Numbered from the stretch's first letter, positions 16,770 through 24,970 are shown. The stretch: DNA of 64,000 nucleotides from Magnetovibrio sp. (GCA_026196495.1 JAPHSY010000020.1:62001-126000); one strand, 5' to 3'. The notes: generated from the letters alone by a model not told the origin. Program-made: numbers and translations.

Positions 16770-17235
16770 GTCTGGTGATGAAAGGCCGTTTTGGCATGCC
16801 AAACGGCTTCAAGATCTCAGCCCTACAGAGTGGGAATCGCTCTGTGATGGCTGTGGACGCTGCTGTCTGGAAAAATTGGAAGAATATGACAGCGGTGAGA
16901 TCAGCTACACCGATGTTGCATGTACTTTATTAGATACCGAGACATGCCGCTGTAGCAATTATGCTGAACGCCATCGGTTTGTTCCCGATTGTGTGCCGCT
17001 CAACCCCGAAAATATTTCTGAATTGCGGTGGATGCCGCCCACCTGTGCCTATCGTATTTTGGCCGAAGGCGGTGAGCTGCCGGATTGGCATCCATTGATC
17101 AGTGGTGATCCCAATTCTATTTTTGAAGCTGGGGTAGCGGTCAAAGGTCGCTGTGTGCCCGCTGGTGAATCTGAGGATTTAGAAGACCATATTGTTACCT
17201 GGCCTGCCATGTGGCCAACATCTGGAAAGACGTAA
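16708..17235 (+). CDS. UPF0260 (YcgN/YkgJ-type) cysteine-rich protein
   Basis: Member of the UPF0260 family, whose clustered cysteines suggest zinc or iron binding; the function is not established. Conserved core: [32 protein letters not shown], then [19 protein letters not shown] and PTCAYR. The core begins near base 16790. The first ATG in frame (16708) lies inside the 3' end of phaZ, so the true start is uncertain; no better start with a ribosome site is visible. The end is 17 bases before the next gene. Confidence 0.85.
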   Translation: MAVQPVPLKISPKKLKNQSLKSGDERPFWHAKRLQDLSPTEWESLCDGCGRCCLEKLEEYDSGEISYTDVACTLLDTETCRCSNYAERHRFVPDCVPLNPENISELRWMPPTCAYRILAEGGELPDWHPLISGDPNSIFEAGVAVKGRCVPAGESEDLEDHIVTWPAMWPTSGKT

Positions 17236-17251
17236 GGAGAGCCGCAGCCCC

Positions 17252-17959
17252 ATGAGTGAACGCAAAACCAGTACGTCGCGAACCATTGATATCGATGGGC
17301 AAAGTGTGTCTGTGGAAATTAGACGCCATCCCCAAGCACGGCGTATGATTTTGCGTTTGGATGAAGCGGGCACCGGGGCGGTGGTAACGATTCCCAAATA
17401 TGTGGCGTTCAAAGACGGGGTTGAGATGGCCCAGCGCAAGGCGTCGTGGATCAAGCATCAACTGGCAAAAAAACCGGAAGTGATTGAATTTGCAGATGGA
17501 GCCGAAGTGCCGTTATTGGGTGAACCGTACACCATTGTTCATCATCCCCAAGGCCAGGGGGTGGCGGTGAAAGATGGAGAAATTCGCATTGCGGGGCGCC
17601 CTGAACATTTGCGTCGTCGAATGACTGATTGGTTCAAATCTCAGGCACGCAAAGAGATCAGTGTACGCGTTCATGCCAAGGCGGGTGAAATTGAACGCCG
17701 TGTTGAGCGGATCTCTATTCGTGATACTCGGTCACGTTGGGGATCATGTGGGATCGGCGGAACATTGAATTTTAGCTGGCGTTTGATTCTGGCACCGGAA
17801 CACGTGCTGGATTATGTGGTCGCCCATGAAGTCGCACATCTGGTCCATCACAATCACAGTGATTGGTTTTGGGCTTTGACTGATCGGCTGTGCGATCGAA
17901 TGACGGAATCACGTGATTGGCTCAACGCCTTTGGGCATGATTTACATCGTTACGGTTAA
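17252..17959 (+). CDS. YgjP-like zinc metallopeptidase (DUF45 / SprT-related)
   Basis: Predicted cytosolic metal-dependent hydrolase. From the ATG at 17252 it has 235 residues. The catalytic zinc motif HEVAHLVHHNHSDWFW lies near residue 190, giving HExxH plus the downstream histidines typical of YgjP. The preceding ISIRDTRSRWGSCGIGGTLNFSWRLILAP is the most conserved part of the family. The ORF opens upstream at 17192, but GGAG at about 17236 and the position after the UPF0260 stop favour 17252. YjbQ follows after 12 bases, probably in the same transcript. Confidence 0.9.
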   Translation: MSERKTSTSRTIDIDGQSVSVEIRRHPQARRMILRLDEAGTGAVVTIPKYVAFKDGVEMAQRKASWIKHQLAKKPEVIEFADGAEVPLLGEPYTIVHHPQGQGVAVKDGEIRIAGRPEHLRRRMTDWFKSQARKEISVRVHAKAGEIERRVERISIRDTRSRWGSCGIGGTLNFSWRLILAPEHVLDYVVAHEVAHLVHHNHSDWFWALTDRLCDRMTESRDWLNAFGHDLHRYG

Positions 17960-17971
17960 GGGGAGACATTC

Positions 17972-18391
17972 GTGAGACAAGCCATCACCAATCTTGATGT
18001 TCGCACCACAGGCCAAGGCCTGTTTGAGATCACCGATGATTTAAACAGCTGGATACTAAATAGCGGTATTGAGAGTGGCTTATTGACGGTCTATTGCCGC
18101 CACACTTCTGCCAGTCTCACCATCCAAGAAAATGCCGACCCGGATGTGCAATATGACTTGCAGATGTTTTTTAAGCAGTTGGTGCGTGAAGACCCATCGC
18201 TTTACACCCATATCAGTGAAGGTGCGGATGACATGCCCGCGCATATTCGTTCAGCACTGACGGATGTTTCATTATCTATACCGGTGCAAAATGGTGCACC
18301 GGTTTTGGGAACATGGCAGGGCGTCTATCTGTTTGAACACCGCAGCCATGGACATCGCCGTCAAGTTATTCTTCAGCTGATGGGTGACTAG
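17972..18391 (+). CDS. YjbQ family protein (UPF0047)
   Basis: Small beta-rich protein of the YjbQ/UPF0047 family; some members can act as a weak thiamin-phosphate synthase, but the real role is unsettled. 139 residues, typical. Conserved features: YCRHTSASLTIQENADPDVQYDL, the YTHISEGADDMPAHIRSALT segment and the C-terminal GTWQGVYLFEHRSHGHRRQV. The GTG start at 17972 follows AAGGGGAG. It is the last gene of a short plus-strand run. Confidence 0.92.
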   Translation: MRQAITNLDVRTTGQGLFEITDDLNSWILNSGIESGLLTVYCRHTSASLTIQENADPDVQYDLQMFFKQLVREDPSLYTHISEGADDMPAHIRSALTDVSLSIPVQNGAPVLGTWQGVYLFEHRSHGHRRQVILQLMGD

Positions 18392-18466
18392 TATGCCGAG
18401 ATCCCACCTTGTTTTCTAAGTTTATGCGACCTTGTGGAAACATGAATGTGGGGAAGTGCTTTGGTG

Positions 18467-18946
18467 CTAAATTTTGCGACCTTTTTCGCGCAGTGTATTT
18501 TCGACTTCTAGCCAAGCATCACGCAGCCGGGCATCGCTTTCATCACTGAAGTGGACGTGGAAGTACGACATCAAAGCGTCAGCCACCCGAAAAATGATCT
18601 TGTCGGTTTTTTCATCCGTATCATTTTGATGAAACAGCAATCCATCGGTTAGGGCGGTCACAATGTCTTCGGTGGTGTTGTTGTCAGAGCCGACTTCATA
18701 AACCCGAGCCAAAAGGCTGAACCGCCGCGTTGCGCGGGCCAAAATGGCATATAGCTCATTCAGGTTCAGGGCTTTTTTTTGTGCTTCGATTTCTTGGGTC
18801 AGGGCATCACGGTCGGCTTCGCCACCAGGTTCTTCCAACTTGGATTTGAGCTTTGCCTCCAATTCTGCGAATTGTTGCTCGACATCCAACAATTCGCGCG
18901 CCGCCCAATCCAGTTCTTCTTTCACTTCATGGAGAAGGTGGGTCAT
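18467..18946 (-). CDS. Hypothetical protein, coiled-coil N-terminus
   Basis: About 159 residues; I do not recognise the family. Residues about 1-65 are charged and heptad-like (EVKEELDWAARELLDVEQQFAELEAK...), so a coiled coil is likely. The rest is predicted helical with a HFSDESDARLRDAWLEVENTL end. No signal peptide or membrane segment. ATG at 18946 was chosen; a GTG two codons upstream is possible. It is divergent from the HAD hydrolase at 19074. Codon use is like its neighbours, which supports a real gene. Confidence 0.6.
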   Translation of the reverse strand: MTHLLHEVKEELDWAARELLDVEQQFAELEAKLKSKLEEPGGEADRDALTQEIEAQKKALNLNELYAILARATRRFSLLARVYEVGSDNNTTEDIVTALTDGLLFHQNDTDEKTDKIIFRVADALMSYFHVHFSDESDARLRDAWLEVENTLREKGRKI

Positions 18947-19073
18947 GTGCACCAGTCCTTATATGTGTGTGAAACAAAGGTTGCCATAAACACTTGCCAA
19001 GACCGCGGAGAGACCCCACATTCTCTGAGCCTCCCCGGGTGAACATCATACTGTAACGGCTAAAGAGTTGAAA

Positions 19074-19790
19074 ATGAAAGCCTTGATTTTTGATGTCGAC
19101 GGGACTCTCGCAGATACCGAAGACGCACACCGGGAAGCCTTTAACGATGCATTTGCCAAAGCCGGATTGGATTGGCATTGGGATCGGGACCTCTACAAAC
19201 ACCTGTTAAGTGTTACGGGTGGCAAACAACGCATACGCTTTTTCTTGGAAGAACAGCAATCTGAATTGCTGCAAGAACCTGACCTGGATGAGCGCATTTT
19301 GGCACTTCACAAAAGCAAGACGGACTTCTTTGTTGCTCGACTGCAAAACGGCCAAGTTCCGTTGCGCCCGGGGATTGAAGACTTAATCCAAGAATGTCGT
19401 TCCAAGGATATGACCATTGCCATCGCAACCACCACGACGCCGGTAAATGTGGAAACGTTGCTGCGTGTCAATTTGGGCGAAGACAGCTTGGGCTGGTTCG
19501 CCTGTATCGGTGATGGCGGCAAGGTTCCAGTGCTCAAACCTGAACCCGATGTTTATACCTGGGTGGTGGATCAATTGGGCCTCACCCCCGAAGAAACCTT
19601 GTCTTTAGAAGATAGCCGAAATGGCTTGGTGGCGAGCCAGCGAGCCGGTGTGCCGTGCTTGGTGGTGACCAACGATTACACCGATGGTCAAGATTTCACA
19701 GGGTGTTTGGCTGAATGGCAAAGCTATGATGGTGTGCAATTGGATGATCTGCTTGAACTTCATGCGCAAACACGCATCAAAACGGCATAA
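19074..19790 (+). CDS. HAD-superfamily phosphatase, CbbY-like
   Basis: Phosphatase of the HAD superfamily, closest in pattern to CbbY (xylulose-1,5-bisphosphate phosphatase of Calvin-cycle bacteria). Motif I is FDVDGTLADTEDAHREAFNDAF near residue 8. Motif II is AIATTTTPVNV, and motif III/IV is KPEPDVYTWVVDQLG...LEDSRNG. About 238 residues, a normal length. ATG at 19074 (MKALIFDVDG) is preferred to the TTG at 19068. There are no Calvin-cycle genes in this window, so the substrate assignment is open. Confidence 0.8.
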   Translation: MKALIFDVDGTLADTEDAHREAFNDAFAKAGLDWHWDRDLYKHLLSVTGGKQRIRFFLEEQQSELLQEPDLDERILALHKSKTDFFVARLQNGQVPLRPGIEDLIQECRSKDMTIAIATTTTPVNVETLLRVNLGEDSLGWFACIGDGGKVPVLKPEPDVYTWVVDQLGLTPEETLSLEDSRNGLVASQRAGVPCLVVTNDYTDGQDFTGCLAEWQSYDGVQLDDLLELHAQTRIKTA

Positions 19791-19847
19791 TTACACCATA
19801 TTGTCACGATACCTTAGTATAAATACCAAATAATGTAGTTATTGTGC

Positions 19848-19936
19848 TATAGAATGCATGCAATCTATAACGTTTGGTACTATATTAATAAAGACCCCTC
19901 GATCCGTAGGTTCATTGGGACGCCGAACTTGGATCG
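19848..19936. promoter_or_regulatory. Imperfect palindrome and leader hairpin before the 59-residue gene
   Basis: 19848-19869 is a near-palindrome with TATAGA and TCTATA arms around TGCATGCA. At 19900-19936, CGATCC pairs with GGATCG and GTTC with GAAC, forming a two-part hairpin that ends 12 bases before the ribosome site TAAGGAG. The region is AT-rich and lies outside any gene. Confidence 0.35.
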
Positions 19937-19961
19937 GACAAAAAGAATAAGGAGTACCGCT

Positions 19962-20141
19962 ATGCTCGATGCTCAATATGTGTTCGTTACCGAGGATGCC
20001 CGTGTCATGGCCAAGTTTCTAGATGGCCACATGGAGGATGTCACCGAAACCTTAGACCTATTGCCCAACCCTCGAAAAAAATTCAGTAAACTTGAACTGG
20101 ATGAAAAACGCCGCGCCTTGCTGCTGAAGTTTGCAGCCTAA
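19962..20141 (+). CDS. Small hypothetical protein (59 residues)
   Basis: The ATG at 19962 has an excellent ribosome site (AAGGAG, 8 bases upstream), so I prefer it to the longer frame from 19842. The protein starts MLDAQYVFVTEDARVMAKFL and ends KRRALLLKFAA. It is soluble, has no cysteine, and looks helical in its second half. I do not recognise the family. The product follows the structured leader at 19900-19936. Confidence 0.6.
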   Translation: MLDAQYVFVTEDARVMAKFLDGHMEDVTETLDLLPNPRKKFSKLELDEKRRALLLKFAA

Positions 20142-20246
20142 GGCCCGTTCATGTTCTGAATGTACAGGACAACTGACTGACTGATTTGGTATCGTGGTCA
20201 GTGGGATGTTGTGCAGTGTTTAGGGCATGAAGTGTAAGGGGCATCT

Positions 20247-20630
20247 ATGAGTGATGCGGTTGAAATTTACATCTGTCTAGAGGGGCAAGCCCTCAAAGAA
20301 GGCAAGATGGAGATGAGCAACTCCATCTATGACAAGCACGCTGCTGAAGATGATGCTTTGGCGCGGGTGAAGCGCAATCCAAAAATTGCCAAAGTGGCTT
20401 ACTATCGGATCAATGAATCCGGTGACTTTCGGATATTCTATTCCTATACAAACAAAGACTTAGCCTCATCCAAAGCGGAAGAGCAAAAGCCCAAGCCCAA
20501 ACGCAAAAAGCCCCGCAAAAAGGGCTTTTTTGAAAAATGGCTGGGCATTGGCGGCCCAAAAACGAAGGTGAAAAAAACTAAACCCCAAAAAGCTCAAGCA
20601 AAGAAAAAAGCAACAAAGAAGAAGATTTAA
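20247..20630 (+). CDS. Hypothetical protein with Lys-rich C-terminus
   Basis: 127 residues. The first 75 residues form a small folded-looking domain (AVEIYICLEGQALKEGKMEMSNSIYDKHAAEDDALARVKRNPKIAKVAYYRI...). The last 50 are strongly basic (KPKPKRKKPRKKGFFEKWLGIGGPKTKVKKTK...), which could bind nucleic acid or ribosomes. AAGGGG lies just upstream of the ATG. The stop overlaps the convergent gene at 20627 by 4 bases. Family not recognised. Confidence 0.6.
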   Translation: MSDAVEIYICLEGQALKEGKMEMSNSIYDKHAAEDDALARVKRNPKIAKVAYYRINESGDFRIFYSYTNKDLASSKAEEQKPKPKRKKPRKKGFFEKWLGIGGPKTKVKKTKPQKAQAKKKATKKKI

Positions 20631-20941
20631 ACGCGGTTTGAGCTTTGCATGACAGCCATGACGGCGCATAAGCCCAGTGATTGGCTCTGCATATCCGGCC
20701 GTTGTTTGAGAAATTGTTCTACCAACTTTTTTATCTCGGCTGCATTGAGACTTTGGTCTGGAGTTTGGTTAAACACCGGTTTCTCGCCGTTGCTGGTGCA
20801 CACAGTATTTACTCCATTTAATGCATGGCTGACACCTGTGAGATAAATATCCAAAATGGCGCGTTCGTCTTGGTTCAGTTGATCGCGATGTAAGAATTGA
20901 TCCATGGGGGTTTCCAGGGATTGACGCTTCTTGAAAAACAT
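20627..20941 (-). CDS. Small protein with Rap1a/Tai-like pattern
   Basis: 104 residues. The central YLTGVSHALNGVNTVC and the C-terminal EIKKLVEQFLKQRPDMQSQSLGLCAVMAVMQS are reminiscent of Rap1a/Tai immunity-like proteins, which show a G-x-x-x-A segment and a helix before ALxxAF. Those are normally secreted and have two conserved cysteines; here no signal peptide is seen (MFFKKRQSLETP). AGGAA lies 7 bases before the ATG. The family assignment is tentative. Confidence 0.5.
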   Translation of the reverse strand: MFFKKRQSLETPMDQFLHRDQLNQDERAILDIYLTGVSHALNGVNTVCTSNGEKPVFNQTPDQSLNAAEIKKLVEQFLKQRPDMQSQSLGLCAVMAVMQSSNRV

Positions 20942-21106
20942 AGCAAATTCCTATGAATACAAAGGTATGCGGGGTCTCTTGAAAAAGAAAAGTATCGCTA
21001 TGACATATGATTGTAGGTTATCTCTTTAGCGTATTGAGATTCAAGTATCTCGGGGGTAGTGTGGGGTTGCATTTGGGCGCCACCCAGTGCGGAATTGGAG
21101 AGAAAT

Positions 21107-21922
21107 TTGCGCATCAAGTTTTGGGGTGTTCGGGGCAGCGTATCTTGTGCTTATCCTGATTATCTTGAGTATGGCGGGAATACGTCATGCATTGAATTGG
21201 AAATACTGGGCAAGACCGTCATTTTGGATGCCGGAACCGGCTTGCCGTGGTTGGGCAATGACTTGCTCAAACGCGATGTGCGTGATGTCCATTTGTTAAT
21301 GAGCCATTTTCATTCTGATCACACCAACGGTTTTAACTATTTCAAACATATTTACATTCCCGGACACAGCATCAGCATTCGGGCCGCGTTGAATTATGGT
21401 GATTTAACAATTGAAGATTTGATTCGCCAACAGCTATCTGAAAACTTGCACCCCGTGCAGTACGAACACCTACCGTCTAAGTTGGACTGTTTAGGTTTCA
21501 ATGCAGGCGATGAGTTCGAATTGTTTGATGGCGTCCAGGTGAAGACCTACATGCTAACCCATCCTGCGGGCTGCACATGCTATCGCATCGAAGCCGAAGG
21601 TAAAGTTTTGGTCTATGCCACCGATACAGAACATACCGATGGGGAAACCGATGAAGGTTTGGTTGAGATGATGAAGGGTGCGGACCTAGTGGTTTATGAT
21701 TGCACCTACACCGAAGAAGAATTACCAACCAAACTGGGCTGGGGGCATTCGACCTGGAATGAAGGGGTGCGTTTGTGTCAATTGGCAGGGGCGAAACGGA
21801 TGGCGATGTATCACTACTCACCGGATTACAATGATGACGTGGTGGCTGATCTCGAAGCTCAAGCCCGAGCGGCATGGCCCGGTGCCTTTGGTGCCAAAGA
21901 GGGCATGATTGTTGAGCTATAA
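21107..21922 (+). CDS. Metallo-beta-lactamase-fold hydrolase
   Basis: Predicted binuclear-metal hydrolase of the MBL fold. The core LRIKFWGVRGSVSCAYPDYLEYGGNTSCIEL is the start seen in phosphodiesterase-like MBL proteins. The metal motif is SHFHSDHTNGF. Later ligands are probably in TDTEHTDGETDEG and the final MYHYSPDYNDD. I chose the TTG at 21107, which has GGAG 6 bases upstream and begins at the conserved part; a GTG at 21059 would add a poorly conserved leader. 271 residues. Substrate unknown; the family includes cyclic-nucleotide phosphodiesterases. Confidence 0.82.
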   Translation: MRIKFWGVRGSVSCAYPDYLEYGGNTSCIELEILGKTVILDAGTGLPWLGNDLLKRDVRDVHLLMSHFHSDHTNGFNYFKHIYIPGHSISIRAALNYGDLTIEDLIRQQLSENLHPVQYEHLPSKLDCLGFNAGDEFELFDGVQVKTYMLTHPAGCTCYRIEAEGKVLVYATDTEHTDGETDEGLVEMMKGADLVVYDCTYTEEELPTKLGWGHSTWNEGVRLCQLAGAKRMAMYHYSPDYNDDVVADLEAQARAAWPGAFGAKEGMIVEL

Positions 21923-21967
21923 AGGATAGGTTCCTTGGTATTCAGGGGCACAAAGTAGCCCACGCAA

Positions 21968-22264
21968 TCAGTGGTCTTGCAATATTTTGTTTCGCGCCTC
22001 AACCATCTCTTCAACAGTATTCAATCCCCATGCTCTAGAACATTTTTGTGCATGTTTTAGGGTATGTTGAAGGGCTTTCTGATGGGCATCTAATTTTTCA
22101 TAAAATGCTATGTGCTTGGCTTTGATCTCTGCAACAGTAGCATCAATGTGTGTAAAGCGCTTTTTCAGCACATCAACACCCAAAATAATATGAGATGTTT
22201 GCTGAGTATATACGCGAAACTTCTTTGCGGTATGAAAGGGCTGGAAATTGAGTATCTGTGCCAT
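21968..22264 (-). CDS. Hypothetical protein
   Basis: 98 residues, mostly helical and rich in Lys, His and Ala (EIKAKHIAFYEKLDAHQKALQHTLKHAQKCSRAWGLNTVEEMVEARNKILQ). This pattern resembles phasin-like or small helical proteins, but I cannot name the family. No signal peptide. A weak AGGG lies upstream of the ATG. Confidence 0.5.
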   Translation of the reverse strand: MAQILNFQPFHTAKKFRVYTQQTSHIILGVDVLKKRFTHIDATVAEIKAKHIAFYEKLDAHQKALQHTLKHAQKCSRAWGLNTVEEMVEARNKILQDH

Positions 22265-22690
22265 GATGTTTCACCCTGACCAATGTTACTTGGTGTCCTG
22301 ACATCATCCCCACATGGTGAACATCCTATCAGGGAGTAGGCGCCGGATCAAAGCGTGCTGTCAAAGGGACATTCCACAATGTCGCCTATCCCATTGATTA
22401 GGTTTTAGAATTACAACATGTAAGCAAATGAAACTTCCATGAAGGCTTCTTGTTCCCCTACCTAACATATAATTATGCGCCCATGTTTGATGCCTGTGCA
22501 ATGTGAAATAAGACTTGACGGATATGGTTCCCTTTCCAGCCCACCTTATGATACGGATCAACCGATAGCATTGTCGGACATAATGCTTATGTTAAACTTT
22601 CGCTGGCGCTAACGCCGTGTATATATTGAATGTGAATAAGCCTTTTTGCTTTTGGAATTTTGCAAAAGTGTAATGGAACGGATTTTATTG
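22265..22690. other. Intergenic stretch without a recognised gene
   Basis: Both strands have only short open stretches without ribosome sites or coding-like composition. I see no RNA gene, clear promoter pair or repeat here. Confidence 0.5.
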
Positions 22691-23245
22691 ATGACCAACA
22701 CACCAGAAAAAAAAGAAAAAGAAGACGGGACAATCGAGTGGTACCTTGACGGCAACTTACACCGTGAAGATGGTCCCGCTGTTCAAATGCTGGATGGAAC
22801 CCGGGTCTGGTTTATCCATGGAAAAAAACATCGTGTAGATGGTCCGGCCGTTGAACATTGGGATGGCACCAAAGAATGGTGGCAAAATGGCCAATTGCAC
22901 CGTGAAGATGGCCCCTCCATCATAGAATCGAACGGCACACAGGAATGGCATCAAAACGGTGTTGCACACCGTGAAGACGGCCCGGCGGTGATCCGACCGG
23001 ATGGCGTTCAGCAATGGTGGGTGAACGGCGTCAGGCATCGTGCCGATGGTCCTGCCGTTATCGAAGAGCATGCAATGCAGCAATGGTGGGTGGATGGACT
23101 GCTCCATCGCGAAGACGGTCCTGCCATTGAATATGATGATGGCTCTCAGGAATGGTACATCGGGGGGATGCCAGTTGAAGAAAGTGTTGCTCTGGATGCC
23201 GAGAAACGTGCCGATTTTCTGAAAAAGTTGGCCAATCCTGTCTAA
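22691..23245 (+). CDS. HRxDGP tandem-repeat protein (MORN-like)
   Basis: 184 residues built mainly of six 23-residue units from about residue 24 to 161. The unit is H-R-x-D-G-P-A-V, five variable residues, D-G-T, then EWWxNG. A partial unit (EDGTIEWYLDG) precedes them, and a short tail (EESVALDAEKRADFLKKL) follows. This pattern occurs in MORN-variant or YwqK-like beta-hairpin repeat proteins of bacteria, phages and giant viruses; no enzymatic motif is present. The start is ambiguous between ATG 22673 and 22691, as neither has a strong ribosome site. A strong terminator follows the stop. Function unknown. Confidence 0.8.
   Translation: MTNTPEKKEKEDGTIEWYLDGNLHREDGPAVQMLDGTRVWFIHGKKHRVDGPAVEHWDGTKEWWQNGQLHREDGPSIIESNGTQEWHQNGVAHREDGPAVIRPDGVQQWWVNGVRHRADGPAVIEEHAMQQWWVDGLLHREDGPAIEYDDGSQEWYIGGMPVEESVALDAEKRADFLKKLANPV
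22760..23173 (+). repeat. Six in-frame 69-bp coding repeats
   Basis: Six consecutive units of 69 bases encode the HRxDGP repeats of the gene at 22691. The nucleotide sequences have diverged at silent positions more than at the HR, DGP and WW codons, so the repeat pattern appears kept by selection on the protein. Confidence 0.75.
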
Positions 23246-23260
23246 GCCATCAGGCAGGCA

Positions 23261-23293
23261 AAAAAAGGGAGGCGTCCAGCGCCTCCTCTTTTT
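23261..23293. terminator. Bidirectional rho-independent terminator
   Basis: A perfect 7-bp stem GGAGGCG/CGCCTCC (23268-23274 and 23280-23286) with a 5-base loop is flanked by an A-run on the left and a T-run on the right. It can serve the repeat-protein gene on the plus strand and the 52-residue gene on the minus strand. Confidence 0.8.
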
Positions 23294-23332
23294 GCAGTCC
23301 TTATCGGGCTTTGAGCGCCCGTCCGGAAAAGC

Positions 23333-23491
23333 TTATGGCTTTTTCGGGGTTTCGTAAGGAACTTCCTTCTGCCACTCGATCCATTCGGTCTTGTAGCCAA
23401 CGAAACCTTTTTCGTTTACCGGTTGTTGTTTCGTTGTGTAGTACTTGGTCTTCCCATCAGGAACTGGATCTTTAGCGTTAACGTTACCCAT
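23333..23491 (-). CDS. Small hypothetical protein (52 residues)
   Basis: A short gene on the minus strand from ATG 23491 to TAA 23333. The ribosome site AGGTG is about 9 bases before the ATG, and a shared terminator lies about 40 bases downstream. The product starts MGNVNAKDPVPDGKTKYY and continues with GFVGYKTEWIEWQKEVPYET, a soluble, aromatic- and Pro/Lys-rich protein without cysteine or signal peptide. Good ribosome site, terminator and coding-like composition support it. Family not recognised. Confidence 0.6.
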   Translation of the reverse strand: MGNVNAKDPVPDGKTKYYTTKQQPVNEKGFVGYKTEWIEWQKEVPYETPKKP

Positions 23492-23994
23492 AAGTCTACT
23501 CACCTGTTGTCTAGTTATAAACCAAGGCAGTTCCCTGCAAATCTGCGAAAAATCACGCCCCGGTGTAAGGTTTTCTCATATTTCAAAAACGTAATATATA
23601 GGATGCCGTTGTCTGAGGGAAGCAACTTTTTACGTACCGTTCAAACATAGTGGTGCAGGCAATACCTCATTCTCTGTTGAGGAGGCACTGTGGCAGCGCA
23701 AATGAGTTGTATATATAAAGCATGGTGATGGCGATGTGTTTTGGGCAGAGAGCGGGATTGGAATCCCTGGGGACTATATGACGGAAATAGGTTGGAAACG
23801 ATAACCAGCATCGCCAGGAAGTCAGAAATAGACATTGTTTTGATGTGAATCTGGGTGCGAAATTGATGGAATAAAAAATAGTCCACAAATTTTAGATTTA
23901 TTGTACATAATTCAATAGCCTGTTGAAAAATATGGTTTTAGATAAGGTTGCTGTTGAGGTGCTCATCGCCCAAACGTGCACTTGTCGCAGATTT
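23492..23994. other. Intergenic stretch upstream of the apr promoter
   Basis: The longest open frame (minus strand, about 23641-23886) has no ribosome site and an unlikely composition. I see no RNA gene or repeat here. The apr regulatory region starts at 23995. Confidence 0.5.
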
Positions 23995-24036
23995 GATCGT
24001 TCTAATTGTCAAAAATCGATCATTCCAATTGTCAAA
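23995..24036 (+). promoter_or_regulatory. Direct repeat overlapping the apr -35 box
   Basis: Two 19-base copies of GATCrTTCyAATTGTCAAA at 23995-24013 and 24018-24036 are 23 bases apart and differ at only two positions. The second copy contains the -35 element (TTGTCA) of the apr promoter, so a bound protein could block or recruit RNA polymerase. Confidence 0.55.
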
Positions 24037-24056
24037 GGAAGATTTCCTTATATAAT
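24029..24056 (+). promoter_or_regulatory. Strong sigma70-type promoter of the apr operon
   Basis: TTGTCA (24029-24034), a 16-base spacer and a perfect TATAAT (24051-24056). Transcription would start about 60 bases before aprM. Confidence 0.65.
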
Positions 24057-24127
24057 GCGCTTCTAATAAAAGAAGCTTAACACTAGAAGTTTGACTAAAA
24101 TTTACGACTGCGACACGGGAGGAATTG

Positions 24128-24970
24128 ATGTTCGCCAGTAATCCATTCGCTGATCTTGCGACGATTATCCCGCTCGACGTTATCCAAGGCTATGTCATTT
24201 TGATGGCAATCCTGGTCGTCGGCGGTACCATTTTCGATATGATCCACAAGAAAAGCGCCAAATACTTTTTCGCCAAAGCCAAAGCTGCTGAAGCTGCGCG
24301 CACACGTCAGCTGGGTGCTGGTGACAAAATCGGCATCGCCGTAAAAGTCGCTGCCATTGACGTGGCAACGGCTGGTGAATTCTGTAACCCGATGCGCCGC
24401 CTCTCACACATGCTGATGATGTGGGGCTTCATCCTGTTCATCGTGAGCACTGTAGCTTTGATCTTTGCCTACACTGGTGAAGCTCCGGCCAGCGTATCCA
24501 CCTTGTGGCACGTAGGTGCACTGATGGTTATGTTAGGTGGCTACTGGTTCTGGTTCTTTATCCGCGTTGATCGCACGGCTGAAGGCGTTCCTTGGAACCG
24601 TCTCGTGAAGGCTGACCTGTTCATCCTGTCGCTGTTGGGCACCACGACCTTCGGTCTGCTCTGGTCCATCGCACAATCTTCTGGTGCTGGTGTTTGGACG
24701 ACTGTCTTCTTGGCATTGTTCATCATTTCCGCAACGGTTTTGTTTGCTGGTGTTCTGTGGTCGAAATTTGCTCACATGTTCTTCAAGCCAGCTGCTGCTT
24801 TCAACAAGCGCGTGATCAAAGCCGACGGTTCTATGGAGAACCTGCCGGTAATTGGTGACCTGTCGAGTGCTGAAATCCACAAACGCTTCCCCGACATCCC
24901 TGAGTACATGGGCAAAAACCCGTCTTACATGGGGCTCGGTATCAAGCGTGAGCAGCCTAAGCACTACTAA
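24128..24970 (+). CDS. aprM: AprM-like membrane anchor of APS reductase
   Basis: Membrane protein encoded directly before aprBA. About 280 residues with five hydrophobic segments (for example VIQGYVILMAILVVGGTIFDMI, LMMWGFILFIVSTVALIFAY, LWHVGALMVMLGGYWFWFF, LFILSLLGTTTFGLLWSI, VFLALFIISATVLFAGVLW). Known aprM genes of sulfur-oxidising proteobacteria encode the anchor thought to pass electrons between AprBA and the quinone pool. The loop with HMLMMW and WHVG carries histidines that might bind haem. ATG 24128 follows GGGAGG by 5 bases; the ORF can be opened 3 bases earlier at TTG. aprB starts 43 bases downstream. Confidence 0.8.
   Translation: MFASNPFADLATIIPLDVIQGYVILMAILVVGGTIFDMIHKKSAKYFFAKAKAAEAARTRQLGAGDKIGIAVKVAAIDVATAGEFCNPMRRLSHMLMMWGFILFIVSTVALIFAYTGEAPASVSTLWHVGALMVMLGGYWFWFFIRVDRTAEGVPWNRLVKADLFILSLLGTTTFGLLWSIAQSSGAGVWTTVFLALFIISATVLFAGVLWSKFAHMFFKPAAAFNKRVIKADGSMENLPVIGDLSSAEIHKRFPDIPEYMGKNPSYMGLGIKREQPKHY

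Noticed and set aside
22265-22690. Short frames in the gap before the repeat-protein gene
   Set aside because: None has a ribosome site or coding-like composition.
23641-23888. Overlapping minus-strand open frames upstream of the apr promoter
   Set aside because: No ribosome site, an unlikely amino-acid composition and no recognisable family.
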